From Flavobacteriaceae bacterium (GTDB taxonomy: Bacteria > Bacteroidota > Bacteroidia > Flavobacteriales > Flavobacteriaceae), in contig JAHEET010000002.1 of the NCBI GenBank assembly GCA_024640565.1, forward strand, positions 296,220 through 360,219: 64,000 bases of DNA, written 5' to 3'. The notes below the pieces were generated by a model. It ran no database searches. It was not told where the DNA came from and worked only from the letters and a program-made list of their open reading frames with translations. Within the stretch, counting starts at the first letter, position 1. The number at the start of each line of letters is the position of its first letter. Shown here piece by piece: positions 1-10,870 of the stretch. Made by a program: the position numbers and the translations under genes.

Positions 1-492
1 TTTCAATTACAAAAAGATTTTTTAGAAGAAGCAACTTCGATTTCTCTAGTTGGAAGTAATGTTAATTTTGTAGATACAAATGGTGCATATCTTTATACAG
101 TAAAGGTTCCAGAAAAAGACGAACTCATTAGAAAAAAAATGTATGTAAACGCTATGCATATTCATCCTTCTATTATGTTTCGAAATAGTATTTTCCCTAA
201 AATTAATTTGTACCCAACAGCATATCAAGCTGCAGAAGATTATGCCTTTTTTTTTAATGTCATGAATTCTTTTAAAGTTGCTAATATTAACAAGGTACTG
301 GTCCAATGTGAAATTAATCCAAAAGGCATTTCTACATTAATGAGGAAAAAACAAGCAAAAAATCGTATTAAAATAATACTAAATAACTTTTATTTTGGTT
401 TATATCCTATCTATGGCCTGTTGAGAAGTTTACTTCTTTACATAACACCATTATCAATCCTCATTAAAATAAAAAAAATAGTAAAAAATTGA
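1..492 (+). CDS. Glycosyltransferase family 2, C-terminal part (5' end outside window)
   Basis: Frame 1 is open from base 1 to TGA at 490-492. GT2-like C-terminal segment (HPSIMFRNSIFP...AEDYAFFF) with a basic/hydrophobic tail; lies next to a polysaccharide locus. Confidence 0.75.
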   Translation, partial: FQLQKDFLEEATSISLVGSNVNFVDTNGAYLYTVKVPEKDELIRKKMYVNAMHIHPSIMFRNSIFPKINLYPTAYQAAEDYAFFFNVMNSFKVANINKVLVQCEINPKGISTLMRKKQAKNRIKIILNNFYFGLYPIYGLLRSLLLYITPLSILIKIKKIVKN

Positions 493-1697
493 ATCCAAAA
501 AAAATTGAGTATTTTTTTGATATTGCGGTTGCATTATTATTGTTTTCATTGCCTTTTTCAATGGCAATTCCAAATATAATTGTAGCCGTTATTTTAATTT
601 TCAGTTTTTTTAAAAACAAGAAAAAATTAGGAACGAATACCTATTCAAACCTCTTAGTTTTATTTAGCTCATATCTGATATTGAAAGCTTTTTTGGCAAA
701 TTCTTTCATCAATAATTTCGATATTTACAAGCACCTTTTTACAATTTTAATTGTCAGTATTTTATTGTTTCAAGTTAAAAATATCTTTCTAGTTATTAAA
801 GGGTTTGTTTTCGGTGTTTTTTTAGCAGTTCTTATTTCTAGTATAAAAATTTTCATCTTTTATTTAGCATACAAACAGCTCCCTTTTGGAAATACTTCAG
901 AGGTTGATAATTTAATTTTAATAGAGAGGCCTTACTTTGGGTTTATTTGCTTCTTAACAATTGTTTTATTACATTTTTTAATTAAGAAGACACAAGAGAG
1001 TACTCACAAATATATATACCGGTTTCTGATACTATGTGCCGGCCTTTTCCTGTTTATGATTGTTGCAAGATTAGCCCTGTTTTTGTCGTTTTCTTTTATT
1101 GCTATTCAACTATTTTTAGAGCTTAAATTTTCAAAAATTAAGTTATTTATGGGTTTTTTATTTTTGACCACAATATTGTTAAGTGTCCTGTTTTTAAATC
1201 AAAATATCAAGAACAGATTTCATATTAAGGATTCATTTGAGGGCACAGTTAAGGTTTTAAAAAATCAAGAACCTAGGTTTGTAATATGGGAATGCAGTAG
1301 GAATCAGCTAGAAGATACCAGCTTTCATTTTTTTACAGGGTATAAAAATCGAGCAGATATTCAATTCAATTTAAACGAATGTTATCAGTCTAGTATTATC
1401 AATAGTTCTAAAAGAAAGTATTATTTAGAAACAAAATTTAACACACACAATCAGTTTTTAGATATTTTTTTAAGTGGAGGATTCATTGGAATTGTATTGT
1501 TCATCCTTCCGTTGTTATGGGTTTTTTATTCATTTAGAAACAATTTTAGTGCATTTTTCATGTTGATTGGTCTCGTTGGGTTTTTATTGGTTGAAAATGT
1601 ATTTTTTAGACAATTAGGAGCCTATTTATTCGGAATTTTCATACCTTTATTTTACGGTGTAATTCGAGCTCACAATAAAGAAGATGAAATTAGATAA
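489..1697 (+). CDS. O-antigen ligase/polymerase (Wzy/WaaL-like) membrane protein
   Basis: About 10 hydrophobic segments and a large hydrophilic loop with NTHNQFLDIFLSGGFIG, typical of the Wzy_C/O-antigen ligase family. TTG start overlaps the upstream stop. Confidence 0.8.
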   Translation: MNPKKIEYFFDIAVALLLFSLPFSMAIPNIIVAVILIFSFFKNKKKLGTNTYSNLLVLFSSYLILKAFLANSFINNFDIYKHLFTILIVSILLFQVKNIFLVIKGFVFGVFLAVLISSIKIFIFYLAYKQLPFGNTSEVDNLILIERPYFGFICFLTIVLLHFLIKKTQESTHKYIYRFLILCAGLFLFMIVARLALFLSFSFIAIQLFLELKFSKIKLFMGFLFLTTILLSVLFLNQNIKNRFHIKDSFEGTVKVLKNQEPRFVIWECSRNQLEDTSFHFFTGYKNRADIQFNLNECYQSSIINSSKRKYYLETKFNTHNQFLDIFLSGGFIGIVLFILPLLWVFYSFRNNFSAFFMLIGLVGFLLVENVFFRQLGAYLFGIFIPLFYGVIRAHNKEDEIR

Positions 1698-2772
1698 AAC
1701 GATTTTGGTTATGGACTGGCTGGATGCTTACGCTGGTTCTGAGCAAGTTGTTAAATATTTACATCAAGTTTATAAATTTGATAAACTGTACGTGCTCACA
1801 AACATTATGCCTTCAGAAAAAATAAAAAAAATTTTTGGAGATACGCCCGTTTTCATCAAATCTACTAGGTTGTCTCTTTTTGGGAGTAAATTTAGAATTG
1901 CATTGCCTTTATTTCCGTTATTTTTAAAACAGTTACAAATAAAAGAAGAGAACGCGCTGATTATAAGTGTTACCCATTCTGTCGTCAAAGGGGTAAGTTA
2001 TAATACAAATAACTCGAAGCATATTTCATATTTAGTTGCAAGAAATCTCAAATATGTTTGGGAAGAAAAAGAGTTATATTTCAAAGGAATTAAAAAGTTA
2101 GGGTCTATCTTTATTCCATATTTGAGAAGGTTTGATGTTAAGATGTCTAAAAAACCTACTGCAATTTTTTCAGTATCAAACTTTGTTTCAAAGTGGGCGA
2201 AATTAAAATATAATAGAAAAATTATAACAATAAATCCTCCAGTAAATATTGATGATTTTGACTTTAATGCAAATAAAGAAGATTTTTATATTTCAGTGGG
2301 AAGGTTGGAACCCTACAAAAGGTATGATCTTTTAATAGATGCATTTAATAAAAATGGTAAGAAATTAATAATCATTGGTGATGGCTCTTTAATGGAATCG
2401 TTAAGGCAAAAAGCAAACAGTAATATTGATTTTAAAGGGTTTCTATTTCCAGAAAAATATAAAGATTTTTTAAAAAAAGCAAAGGCATTCATTTTCTGTG
2501 GAAAAGAAGATTTTGGAATTGCCTTATTAGAGCCTCAGGTTTGTGGAACACCCGTTATAGCCTATGGTGATGGAGGTGCAATGGACACTGTTTTGGATAA
2601 GAAAACAGGAGTTATTTACAATGATCAAACCGTTGATTCTCTAAGAGAAGCAATCGATCTTTTTGAACAATCAGTGTTCGATTACGATACAATAAGAAAA
2701 CATGCTTTAGGCTTTTCTATTGATAATTTTAAATCAAAATTCCAAGAAAATGTCGCTGAAGTATTAGCTTAA
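1684..2772 (+). CDS. Glycosyltransferase family 4
   Basis: GT-B C-terminal motifs: ISVGRLEPYKRYDLLIDAF, IIGDGSLMESLRQ, EDFGIALLEPQVCGTPVIAYGDGGAMDTV. Confidence 0.9.
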   Translation: MKLDKTILVMDWLDAYAGSEQVVKYLHQVYKFDKLYVLTNIMPSEKIKKIFGDTPVFIKSTRLSLFGSKFRIALPLFPLFLKQLQIKEENALIISVTHSVVKGVSYNTNNSKHISYLVARNLKYVWEEKELYFKGIKKLGSIFIPYLRRFDVKMSKKPTAIFSVSNFVSKWAKLKYNRKIITINPPVNIDDFDFNANKEDFYISVGRLEPYKRYDLLIDAFNKNGKKLIIIGDGSLMESLRQKANSNIDFKGFLFPEKYKDFLKKAKAFIFCGKEDFGIALLEPQVCGTPVIAYGDGGAMDTVLDKKTGVIYNDQTVDSLREAIDLFEQSVFDYDTIRKHALGFSIDNFKSKFQENVAEVLA

Positions 2773-2776
2773 ATTA

Positions 2777-4132
2777 ATGAAAAAAAGATATTCTCATTTT
2801 ATAAAACCAATCCAAATATTAATCGATTTACTTTTAATATATGGGGTTATTTATTTTGTATCTGACACAGCGTTTTTAAATGCTTATTTCCTTACTTTTA
2901 TTACTCTTTTTTGGCTTATTTCCTCATATATAACAGGTTTTTATACGGTCTATCGTTTTACAAAAAACTTAAGAATTTCAAGTTTATTGGCGAAGCAATT
3001 TTTTGTTTTTATCCTGGGTTATTTTGCCTATTTCGGTGCTTTTAGAGAAGGAACAGTTGTTAACAATCAGTTTTTAATTCTTGCTTCCATCCTAGCTACG
3101 ACTACTTTTTTCAAATTTACAGTTCAGTATTCTTTAAAAAAATACAGAGCAACAGGAAATAATTACCGAACAACCGTTGTGCTCGGGGATGACACTTCGA
3201 CCAAAGAGGTAATCCAAGTTTTTAAAAGTAAAGCCAATCTTGGGTATAAGTTTTTAGGTTTTTTTTCCGAGAATAAGCACAATGATCCGCTATTTCTAGG
3301 AAATTTTTTGCAGGTCTTTCAATACGCAGAAGAAAATCATATTGACGAAATTTATTGTTCTTTAACTCAGTTGACCAACGAACAAGTTAAAAAAGTTAAC
3401 AAATTTGCTAACGAAAAAGGAATTCTCTTAAAATTGATTCCAAATGCTAGCGAGCTATACAGTAAAAACCAAAGTGTACAATATTATGATGATGCATTAA
3501 TGGTTTTAAGTGTTAAGAGATTGCCTTTTGAGTTTGCGGAAAATTTTTATATTAAAAGAATATTTGATATCGTTTTTTCTTTTTTTGTGTGCCTTTTCGT
3601 TTTGTCTTGGTTATGGCCAATTCTTTTTGTTTTGGTGAAATTAGAGTCAAAAGGGCCATTATTATTCAGACAAAAAAGAGAGGGAATAAATGGTTCGGAT
3701 TTTACCTGTTATAAATTTAGATCCATGAAAATAAATGAGCAATCCGAGAAATCTCATGTAACAAAGAACGACGCTAGAGTAACCAAAATGGGGGCTTTTA
3801 TGAGAAAAACAAGTGTGGATGAACTCCCACAGTTTTTAAATGTTTTGAAGGGAGAGATGAGTGTTGTAGGGCCTAGACCTCATTTAGAAAGCCTATCAAT
3901 AGAGTACCAGAGAGATGTAGAAAACTATTTAAAAAGACACATTGTAAAGCCAGGAATCACTGGTTTGGCTCAAGTCTCGGGTTATCGAGGAGAGATAAAG
4001 AAAAAGGCAGACATTAAGAACCGAATTCGTTTTGATATTTTTTACATAGAAAACTGGTCTTTTTTTCTTGATATTAAAATAATATTTAAGACAATATTAA
4101 ACGTATTTCAAGGCGAAGAAAAAGCATACTAA
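2777..4132 (+). CDS. Undecaprenyl-phosphate sugar phosphotransferase (polyprenyl glycosylphosphotransferase, WcaJ-like)
   Basis: N-terminal TM bundle, CoA-binding-like middle domain, C-terminal bacterial sugar transferase motifs ([53 protein letters not shown]). Confidence 0.93.
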   Translation: MKKRYSHFIKPIQILIDLLLIYGVIYFVSDTAFLNAYFLTFITLFWLISSYITGFYTVYRFTKNLRISSLLAKQFFVFILGYFAYFGAFREGTVVNNQFLILASILATTTFFKFTVQYSLKKYRATGNNYRTTVVLGDDTSTKEVIQVFKSKANLGYKFLGFFSENKHNDPLFLGNFLQVFQYAEENHIDEIYCSLTQLTNEQVKKVNKFANEKGILLKLIPNASELYSKNQSVQYYDDALMVLSVKRLPFEFAENFYIKRIFDIVFSFFVCLFVLSWLWPILFVLVKLESKGPLLFRQKREGINGSDFTCYKFRSMKINEQSEKSHVTKNDARVTKMGAFMRKTSVDELPQFLNVLKGEMSVVGPRPHLESLSIEYQRDVENYLKRHIVKPGITGLAQVSGYRGEIKKKADIKNRIRFDIFYIENWSFFLDIKIIFKTILNVFQGEEKAY

Positions 4133-4887
4133 TGAGCTTTAAATATCAATTAACAGCCACGATTGTTTTGTATCACGAAGACCCGGAGATACTCAAAAAA
4201 ACCATAGCCTCTTTTTTAAAAATACCCCTTAAGAAAAAATTGTTTTTGGTCGATAATTCTGCAACAAGAAGTTTTCAGAACTTTTTTAATGACGAAGAAA
4301 TCGAATATTTTTTTCCAGGGGAAAACATTGGGTTTGGCAAAGGGCACAATTTTGTATTGGATAAATTAAATTCTAAATATCACTTATTACTAAATCCAGA
4401 TATCGAATTTACAGCGACTACAATACCAATTTTAATTTCCCAGTTAGAAAAGGAGCACGATGTTGCTTTTGCAACACCCAAAGTCATGTATTCCAATCTC
4501 GAAAAACAATATGTTTGCCGAAAACACCCTACTTTCTTTGATTTAATTAATCGAAGAATAAAGCTGGTTCCCAAAGCGATTTTAAAAAATGAATATAGAA
4601 ATCAAGATTTAACAAAACCCTTTTATCCCGATTTTATTCATGGATGTTTTATGCTTTTTAAAACAACTGATTTCAAAGATTTAAAAGGATTTGACGCGCG
4701 CTATTTTCTTTATATGGAAGATGCCGATCTGTGTAGAGAAATTGACAAATTAGGGAAAAAGAAGCTTTACTTCCCTGAAGTAGCAATTGTACATCATTAT
4801 CAAAAAGGGAGTGCTAAAAATTTGAAATTATTTTGGTACCATACCTTCTCTGCAATCAAATATTTTTTAAAGTGGGGAGTTTCCTAA
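4132..4887 (+). CDS. Glycosyltransferase family 2 (rhamnosyltransferase-like)
   Basis: ATIVLYHEDPEILKKTIASF, LFLVDNS, LLLNPDIEF, GFDARYFLYMEDADLCREI. Confidence 0.9.
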   Translation: MSFKYQLTATIVLYHEDPEILKKTIASFLKIPLKKKLFLVDNSATRSFQNFFNDEEIEYFFPGENIGFGKGHNFVLDKLNSKYHLLLNPDIEFTATTIPILISQLEKEHDVAFATPKVMYSNLEKQYVCRKHPTFFDLINRRIKLVPKAILKNEYRNQDLTKPFYPDFIHGCFMLFKTTDFKDLKGFDARYFLYMEDADLCREIDKLGKKKLYFPEVAIVHHYQKGSAKNLKLFWYHTFSAIKYFLKWGVS

Positions 4888-4950
4888 TAAAAAGTATTCT
4901 AAAATAAAAAATGTCTTTCCTGTCAAAGCCTTAATCAAAAGAATTTAAAA

Positions 4951-4958
4951 TATATTTG
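4951..4958 (+). promoter_or_regulatory. Candidate Bacteroidota -7 element (TATATTTG) upstream of purD
   Basis: Matches TANNTTTG, 23 nt upstream of the purD ATG. Confidence 0.45.
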
Positions 4959-4981
4959 CATCCACAACAACACAATAACAA

Positions 4982-6256
4982 ATGAACATTCTTATTTTAG
5001 GAGCCGGAGGTAGAGAGCATGCTTTTGCATTAAAACTTGCTGAGAGTAAAAAAATCACACAACTTTTTGTAGCGCCTGGTAATGCAGGTACCGAAAAAAT
5101 TGCGATCAATATAAATATCAATCCTACCAATTTCGAATCCCTGAAAAAAACAGTGTTAAAAAACGATATTCAAATGGTTGTTGTTGGCCCAGAAGCTCCT
5201 TTGGTTGAAGGTGTGCACGACTTTTTTTTAGCAGATGCAGATTTGAAATCGATTCCCGTAATTGGTCCCAAAAAAGACGGAGCGTTGTTAGAAGGAAGTA
5301 AAGATTTCTCAAAACAGTTCATGCAAAAACATGGGATTCCTACTGCAGGCTATCAATCTTTTACAAAGGAATCCCTAAAAGAGGGGATGACATTCTTAGA
5401 AACCCTATCTCCCCCTTATGTTCTAAAAGCAGACGGATTGGCTGGTGGAAAAGGGGTTCTCATTTTAAATGATTTAGATGAAGCAAAATCAGAACTAGAA
5501 GAAATGGTTTCCAATGAAAAGTTTGGAACTGCATCGGCAACGGTGGTTATTGAAGAATTTTTAAAAGGTATTGAATTGTCTGTTTTTGTCTTAACAGACG
5601 GAAATAGTTATAAAATTTTACCTTCTGCAAAAGATTACAAAAGAATAGGAGAAGGCGATGTTGGTTTAAATACAGGGGGAATGGGAGCGATATCTCCGGT
5701 ACCCTTTGCAGACAAAGCTTTTTTAGATAAAGTAGAAAGCTTGGTCGTGAAGCCAACCATTGCAGGTTTGAAAAAAGACGGGATTGATTATCGAGGTTTT
5801 ATCTTCATTGGATTGATGAACGATGCCGGAAATCCATCGGTAGTAGAATACAATGTTCGAATGGGCGATCCAGAAACAGAAGCAGTTTTGCCAAGAATTG
5901 AATCCGATTTGTATGATTTATTTGAAGGAGTTGCCACGCAAACCTTACATGAAAAATCCTTTTCAGTAAATCCCAAAACAGCAACAACCGTCATGTTAGT
6001 TGCCGGAGGATATCCAGAAGTTTATCAAAAAGGGAACAGAATTACAGGTTTTGAAAATTCAAAAGATTCCCTTGTTTTCCATGCTGGAACCAAGACAGAG
6101 AACGGCAAAGTAGTTTCAAACGGAGGCCGTGTAATGGCGGTAACCTCCCTTGGAGATTCTATGGAAGAAGCTTTGGCAAAAACCTATGCAACCATCGCAA
6201 AGATTCAGTTTGAGGATATGAATTACAGGAAAGATATTGGGTTTGATTTAATGTAA
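4982..6256 (+). CDS. purD: Phosphoribosylamine--glycine ligase
   Basis: MNILILGAGGREHAFALKLAESK...APGNAGTEKIA...GPEAPLVEG...VLKADGLAGGKGV...NVRMGDPETEAVLPRI. Confidence 0.97.
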   Translation: MNILILGAGGREHAFALKLAESKKITQLFVAPGNAGTEKIAINININPTNFESLKKTVLKNDIQMVVVGPEAPLVEGVHDFFLADADLKSIPVIGPKKDGALLEGSKDFSKQFMQKHGIPTAGYQSFTKESLKEGMTFLETLSPPYVLKADGLAGGKGVLILNDLDEAKSELEEMVSNEKFGTASATVVIEEFLKGIELSVFVLTDGNSYKILPSAKDYKRIGEGDVGLNTGGMGAISPVPFADKAFLDKVESLVVKPTIAGLKKDGIDYRGFIFIGLMNDAGNPSVVEYNVRMGDPETEAVLPRIESDLYDLFEGVATQTLHEKSFSVNPKTATTVMLVAGGYPEVYQKGNRITGFENSKDSLVFHAGTKTENGKVVSNGGRVMAVTSLGDSMEEALAKTYATIAKIQFEDMNYRKDIGFDLM

Positions 6257-6263
6257 AACCGGG

Positions 6264-7304
6264 TTATGTTGCCTTTTCTAGGGTGAACCAAAATTCAGAG
6301 CCTTTCCCAAATTCACTTTTCATTGCTATCTGTTCATTGTGTGCCTCTATAATATGTTTCACAATAGACAATCCCAATCCAGATCCACCCTGTTCACGAG
6401 ATCGACTCTGGTCTACTCGGTAAAAACGCTCAAACAAACGTGGCAGGTGTTCTTGTTGAATTCCTTCGCCATTATCGGTTACTTTTAGTTGCAATTTTTG
6501 ACCATTATAGACATCAATACTCACAATAGTAGCCCCGTTTGGTTTCCCATATTTTATGGAGTTTACAATGAGATTGATGAGCACTTGTTCTATTTTTTCA
6601 ACATCCCCTTTCACAAAGACTGGAACTTCATAAATACGATCAAAGAGCAATGCGATGTTTCTCTTTTTTGCTTTCATTTCCAGTAAATCAAATACATTTT
6701 GAATCAATTCTAAAATGTTGAAATTTTTGATATTCAATTGTAGACCATCCGTTTCTAACTTGGCAATCATGTCTAAATCTTTCATCACAGCAACCAGTCT
6801 TTCAACTCCTTTATTTGCTCTTTGAAGATACTTTGTTCGAATTTCTTTGTCCTTTGCGGCGCCTTCAATTAAAGTCAGAATATATCCTTGTACAGTAAAA
6901 AGGGGTGTTTTTAGTTCGTGTGCTAAATTTCCTAAAAAATCACGTCTGAAAGAATCGATTTCTGTTAATGTCTCAATTTCTAGTTGTTTTCCTTTTACGA
7001 ATCTTTGAACACTTCGAGAAAGAGATTCAATATCTGTTGTCACAGACTTTCTTTGAAAGGCATCGGTATCTATATTCGAAAATTCTTTGTAAATGGTCTT
7101 AATTTTTCTGTAGATAAAATATTCTGCCCGGTATTGCATGATAAAAAAGGACAGTATAAAAAACAAAATCACAGCAATAAGCACTGAAAAACTACCAAAA
7201 TAAGGCATCATAAAAAAATAACTCAGCCCCGAAATTAGAATAGCAAGTAATGTTGAATATAGCGAAGAAACCAACGCATACGTGTATGTTTTTTTAAGTT
7301 TCAT
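6264..7304 (-). CDS. Sensor histidine kinase (PhoR-like)
   Basis: Two TM segments, HisKA box DFLGNLAHELKTPLFTVQGY, HATPase motifs NLIVNSIKYG, VTDNGEGI, GGSGLGLSIVKHIIEAH. Confidence 0.93.
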   Translation of the reverse strand: MKLKKTYTYALVSSLYSTLLAILISGLSYFFMMPYFGSFSVLIAVILFFILSFFIMQYRAEYFIYRKIKTIYKEFSNIDTDAFQRKSVTTDIESLSRSVQRFVKGKQLEIETLTEIDSFRRDFLGNLAHELKTPLFTVQGYILTLIEGAAKDKEIRTKYLQRANKGVERLVAVMKDLDMIAKLETDGLQLNIKNFNILELIQNVFDLLEMKAKKRNIALLFDRIYEVPVFVKGDVEKIEQVLINLIVNSIKYGKPNGATIVSIDVYNGQKLQLKVTDNGEGIQQEHLPRLFERFYRVDQSRSREQGGSGLGLSIVKHIIEAHNEQIAMKSEFGKGSEFWFTLEKAT

Positions 7305-7315
7305 GAAGCCGTTTC

Positions 7316-8005
7316 TTAAAAATCTTCTTCTAAAACAAATTTATAGCCTACTCCTTTTACTGTTTTAAAATGATGGTCACCAATTTTTTCACGGAGTTTT
7401 CGTATGTGAACATCGATTGTTCTACCGCCAACGACAACTTCATTTCCCCAAACAGTGTCAAGAATTATTTCTCTTTTAAATACTTTCCCAGGTTTTGAAG
7501 TCAACAAAGAAAATAATTCAAATTCTTTTCTTGGCAACGAAATCTTGTTATTCGCCTTGTAAACAACATAGGCATCTCGGTCAATCACAATATCTCCGAT
7601 TGAAAAGGAAGTTTCTGTTTCTGACTTTAATCTTCGTAACAAAGATTTGATCTTACTAACTAAAACTTTTGGTTTTATCGGTTTTGTAATATAATCATCT
7701 GCACCAGCATCAAAACCTGCAACTTGAGAATAATCTTCTCCTCTTGCGGTTAAAAAAGAGATAATAACATTGTCTAAAGACTTGATTTTACGAATTTTTT
7801 CACAAGCTTCAATACCGTCCATCTCTGGCATCATAATGTCTAATAAGATGAGTTGAGGAATGTTTTTTTTCGCTGATTTTACTGCTTCTATGCCATTCGC
7901 TGCAGTAAACACCTGATATCCTTCGTTTCTGAGGTTGTAACCAACGATTTCTAAAATATCCGGTTCATCATCAACAAGAAGAATTTTAATATTACTTTTA
8001 TTCAT
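7316..8005 (-). CDS. Response regulator transcription factor (OmpR/PhoB family)
   Basis: Receiver domain (LLVDDEPDILEIVGYNL, LLDIMMPEMDG, KPIKPKVL) plus winged-helix output (VGGRTIDVHIRKLREKIG...VKGVGYKF). Confidence 0.95.
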   Translation of the reverse strand: MNKSNIKILLVDDEPDILEIVGYNLRNEGYQVFTAANGIEAVKSAKKNIPQLILLDIMMPEMDGIEACEKIRKIKSLDNVIISFLTARGEDYSQVAGFDAGADDYITKPIKPKVLVSKIKSLLRRLKSETETSFSIGDIVIDRDAYVVYKANNKISLPRKEFELFSLLTSKPGKVFKREIILDTVWGNEVVVGGRTIDVHIRKLREKIGDHHFKTVKGVGYKFVLEEDF

Positions 8006-8185
8006 AAACTAATTTCTATCTAATCTCAAAAATAAGGATAATTAAAGGACAATAAATCATACTTTACAATCATTTAACATTATAACAATTTTTTTAATGA
8101 AAATATAGTTCTTTTTTGCCACCAATCAATAGGACCGTTTCGATTATTTACAATGCTTTTTTTGTATCTTGAAAACAAAAATAGT

Positions 8186-8902
8186 ATGAATTTGAATACC
8201 AATCTTAAGCACATTTTATTCTTAGATATAGAAACAGTACCCGAATTTGAACATTGGTCGCAAGTATCGAAAGAACAACAAGCACTCTTTGCAAAGAAAA
8301 CCCAGTACCAAAGAAAAGAAAAATTTACACCTGAAGCCTTTTATGATCGTGCAGGGATTTGGGCAGAGTTTGGAAAAATTGTTTGTATATCCGTAGGATA
8401 TTTTACAGAAGTTACTCAATTGAAAAAATTAAGAATTACCTCCTTTTTTGGAGATGATGAAGGGAAAATACTTACCGACTTTAAAGCGTTGTTAAACACC
8501 CATTTCAGTCAGCAAAACAACGTGTTGTGTGCGCATAATGGGAAGGAGTTTGATTTTCCATATATAGCAAGAAGAATGATTGTTCATAGGATTGAATTGC
8601 CTCAAAAACTAAATTTATTCGGAAAAAAACCCTGGGAGGTACCACATTTAGACACCTTAGAATTATGGAAATTTGGAGACTATAAACACTATACTTCTTT
8701 AAAACTGTTAACCTCAATTTTAGGAATTCCATCGCCAAAAGAGGACATAGACGGTAGTGAAGTGGCCCAAGTTTATTATCAGGAAAAAAACATGGATCGC
8801 ATTGTAAAATATTGTGAAAAAGACACCATTGCAGTCGCACAAGTACTCTTAAGGTTTAATAATGAAGCCTTGTTGAATGCTGCAGACATTACGTGTGTAT
8901 AG
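8186..8902 (+). CDS. Predicted 3'-5' exonuclease related to the PolB exonuclease domain (RNase H-like)
   Basis: LFLDIETVPEFEHW (ExoI DxE), CAHNGKEFDFPYIARRM (ExoII), YCEKDTIAVAQVL (ExoIII). The ORF track gives an ATG at 8153; 8186 (MNLNTNLKHILFLDIET) is the more likely start. Confidence 0.85.
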   Translation: MNLNTNLKHILFLDIETVPEFEHWSQVSKEQQALFAKKTQYQRKEKFTPEAFYDRAGIWAEFGKIVCISVGYFTEVTQLKKLRITSFFGDDEGKILTDFKALLNTHFSQQNNVLCAHNGKEFDFPYIARRMIVHRIELPQKLNLFGKKPWEVPHLDTLELWKFGDYKHYTSLKLLTSILGIPSPKEDIDGSEVAQVYYQEKNMDRIVKYCEKDTIAVAQVLLRFNNEALLNAADITCV

Positions 8903-8923
8903 TTGAAAAATACAACTGTTTTT

Positions 8924-10783
8924 TTAACCCTCTAATTTCAGAGAAAGCTCTAGCCACCGTTCTTCTTTTTGCTCTAATTTTTTGATGATTGTTTCCAATT
9001 CTAATGACTTTGCTGCAATTTCCTCCGTCGGGATTTCAACATTTAAAAATTCCGATTCAATTGTTGCTTTGCCTCTTTGAAGTCTTTCGATTTCTGCTTC
9101 TAAACCACCGAATTCTCTTTTTTCATCAAAGCTTAAAGCTACTGTCTTTTTCTTTTTTTTCACCACTTTCTCTGGTGATTTTTCCTTTTCCACAATTTTG
9201 GGAATAGAACCCTCGTAGGCCCTAAAGTCCGAATAATTCCCAGGGAAATTCTCAACAATACCCTCGCCTCTGAAAACAAAGAGCGCATCCACAATTTTGT
9301 CCATAAAATAGCGATCATGAGAAACTACCAGTAAATTCCCAGGGTAATCCAATAAGAAGTTTTCCAAGACGTTTAAAGTAACCACATCCAAATCATTGGT
9401 AGGTTCATCTAAGATTAAAAAGTTAGGATTTTGAATTAATACAGCACACAAGTACAATCTCTTTTGTTCTCCTCCCGAAAGTCTTTCAACAAAATCGTAT
9501 TGTTTTTTCTTATCAAACAAAAAACGTTCTAACAACTGCGAAGCAGATATTTTACGTCCTTTGGTTAGTGGAATAAATTCACCAAATTCTTTGATTACTT
9601 CAATCACTTTTTGCCCAGGCTTTACTTCAATTCCAGTTTGTGTGTAATATCCAAATTTCACCGTTTCACCGACTGTCACTTTTCCTCCATCAAGCGGAGC
9701 AGTTTGCGTGATAATGTTTAAAAAAGAAGACTTTCCAGTTCCGTTTTTACCAATAATTCCAACACGTTCTCCGCGTTTAAAGACATAATCAAACCCTTCT
9801 AAAATCTTTTTGTCACCATAGGATTTTTTCAATTTGTGAAGCTCTAAGATTTTACTTCCCAAACGTTCCATATGAATTTCTAACTGAATTTGATGATCTT
9901 GTCTTCTTTGGTGTGCTTTTTCTTTGATTGTATAAAAATCATCAATTCTTGATTTCGATTTTGTTGTTCTTGCTTTGGGTTGCTTACGCATCCAGTCCAA
10001 TTCTTTTTTGAATAAACTTTTGGCTTTCCCCAAATTGGTCGCTTCCAATGCCAAGCGTTCCTCTTTATTTTGAAGGTAGTAGGAATAATTCCCTTTGTAT
10101 TTATAGATCTTCCCCTCGTCCAATTCGATAATTTCATTACAAACCCGCTCCAAGAAATACCGATCGTGGGTTACCATAAATAGCGTTATTTTTTCTTTTG
10201 CAAAGAAAGCCTCCAGCCATTCAATCATTTCTAAATCCAAATGATTTGTGGGTTCATCTAGAATTAACAGGTCGGGTTTGTTAATTAAAACAATAGCCAA
10301 AGAAAGCCGTTTTTTTTGTCCTCCAGAGAGGGCTCCTACTTTTAATGTTAGATCGTCTAATTTTAATTTTGATAAAATTTGGCGGTATTGGGTTTCAAAA
10401 TCCCATGCGTTGTATTGCTCCATCAAATCAAATGCAGTTTGAAATGCATCCGCATTTTCCGGATTCTCCAAAGCTGCTTCATATTGTTTTACAACATTTA
10501 ATACCGTATTGTCAGTCGCAAAAATAGTCTCCTCGATCGTAAGCGCTGGATCCAAATCCATATTTTGAGCCAAATAAGCGATGGAAATTCCTTTTCTACT
10601 TACAACCTGCCCTGTATCGGAAGTGTCCAAACCCGCAATGATATTCAAAATAGAAGTTTTTCCACTTCCATTTTTAGCTACAAAAGCTATTTTTTGATCT
10701 TTGTTTATTCCGAAAGAAATGTCATCAAACAAAACACGTTCTCCGTAGGACTTAGAGATATTTTCTACTGTTAAGTAATTCAA
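8924..10783 (-). CDS. ABC-F family ATP-binding cassette protein (Uup-like)
   Basis: Two ATPase domains (Walker A GKNGTGKSS and AKNGSGKTS; signatures LSGGQKKRLSLA and LSGGEQKRLYL), no TMDs, Lys-rich linker and C-terminal coiled coil as in Uup. TTG start. Confidence 0.92.
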   Translation of the reverse strand: MNYLTVENISKSYGERVLFDDISFGINKDQKIAFVAKNGSGKTSILNIIAGLDTSDTGQVVSRKGISIAYLAQNMDLDPALTIEETIFATDNTVLNVVKQYEAALENPENADAFQTAFDLMEQYNAWDFETQYRQILSKLKLDDLTLKVGALSGGQKKRLSLAIVLINKPDLLILDEPTNHLDLEMIEWLEAFFAKEKITLFMVTHDRYFLERVCNEIIELDEGKIYKYKGNYSYYLQNKEERLALEATNLGKAKSLFKKELDWMRKQPKARTTKSKSRIDDFYTIKEKAHQRRQDHQIQLEIHMERLGSKILELHKLKKSYGDKKILEGFDYVFKRGERVGIIGKNGTGKSSFLNIITQTAPLDGGKVTVGETVKFGYYTQTGIEVKPGQKVIEVIKEFGEFIPLTKGRKISASQLLERFLFDKKKQYDFVERLSGGEQKRLYLCAVLIQNPNFLILDEPTNDLDVVTLNVLENFLLDYPGNLLVVSHDRYFMDKIVDALFVFRGEGIVENFPGNYSDFRAYEGSIPKIVEKEKSPEKVVKKKKKTVALSFDEKREFGGLEAEIERLQRGKATIESEFLNVEIPTEEIAAKSLELETIIKKLEQKEERWLELSLKLEG

Positions 10784-10801
10784 AAGGTTGATTTTTAGGA
10801 A

Positions 10802-10870
10802 TTACAAAGAAACAAAAAACCCGAACGTTAACTCGGGTTTAAAAGGATTAATTGACTTTTTTGTACCCAT
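10802..10870 (-). CDS. Candidate 22-aa leader peptide (MGTKKSINPFKPELTFGFFVSL) upstream of the ABC-F gene
   Basis: Minus-strand ATG at 10870-10868, TAA at 10804-10802. Spans the terminator hairpin at 10814-10840 and ends 18 nt before the ABC-F start. Below the ORF track size limit. Confidence 0.35.
   Translation of the reverse strand: MGTKKSINPFKPELTFGFFVSL
10814..10840 (-). terminator. Intrinsic terminator-like hairpin in the ABC-F leader
   Basis: Minus-strand sequence AAACCCGA-GTTAACGT-TCGGGTTTTTTG: 8-bp stem followed by a T-run, in sense orientation upstream of the ABC-F gene. Confidence 0.6.

Noticed and set aside
46-306. 86-aa minus-strand ORF at the left edge
   Set aside because: Antisense to the glycosyltransferase C-terminus.
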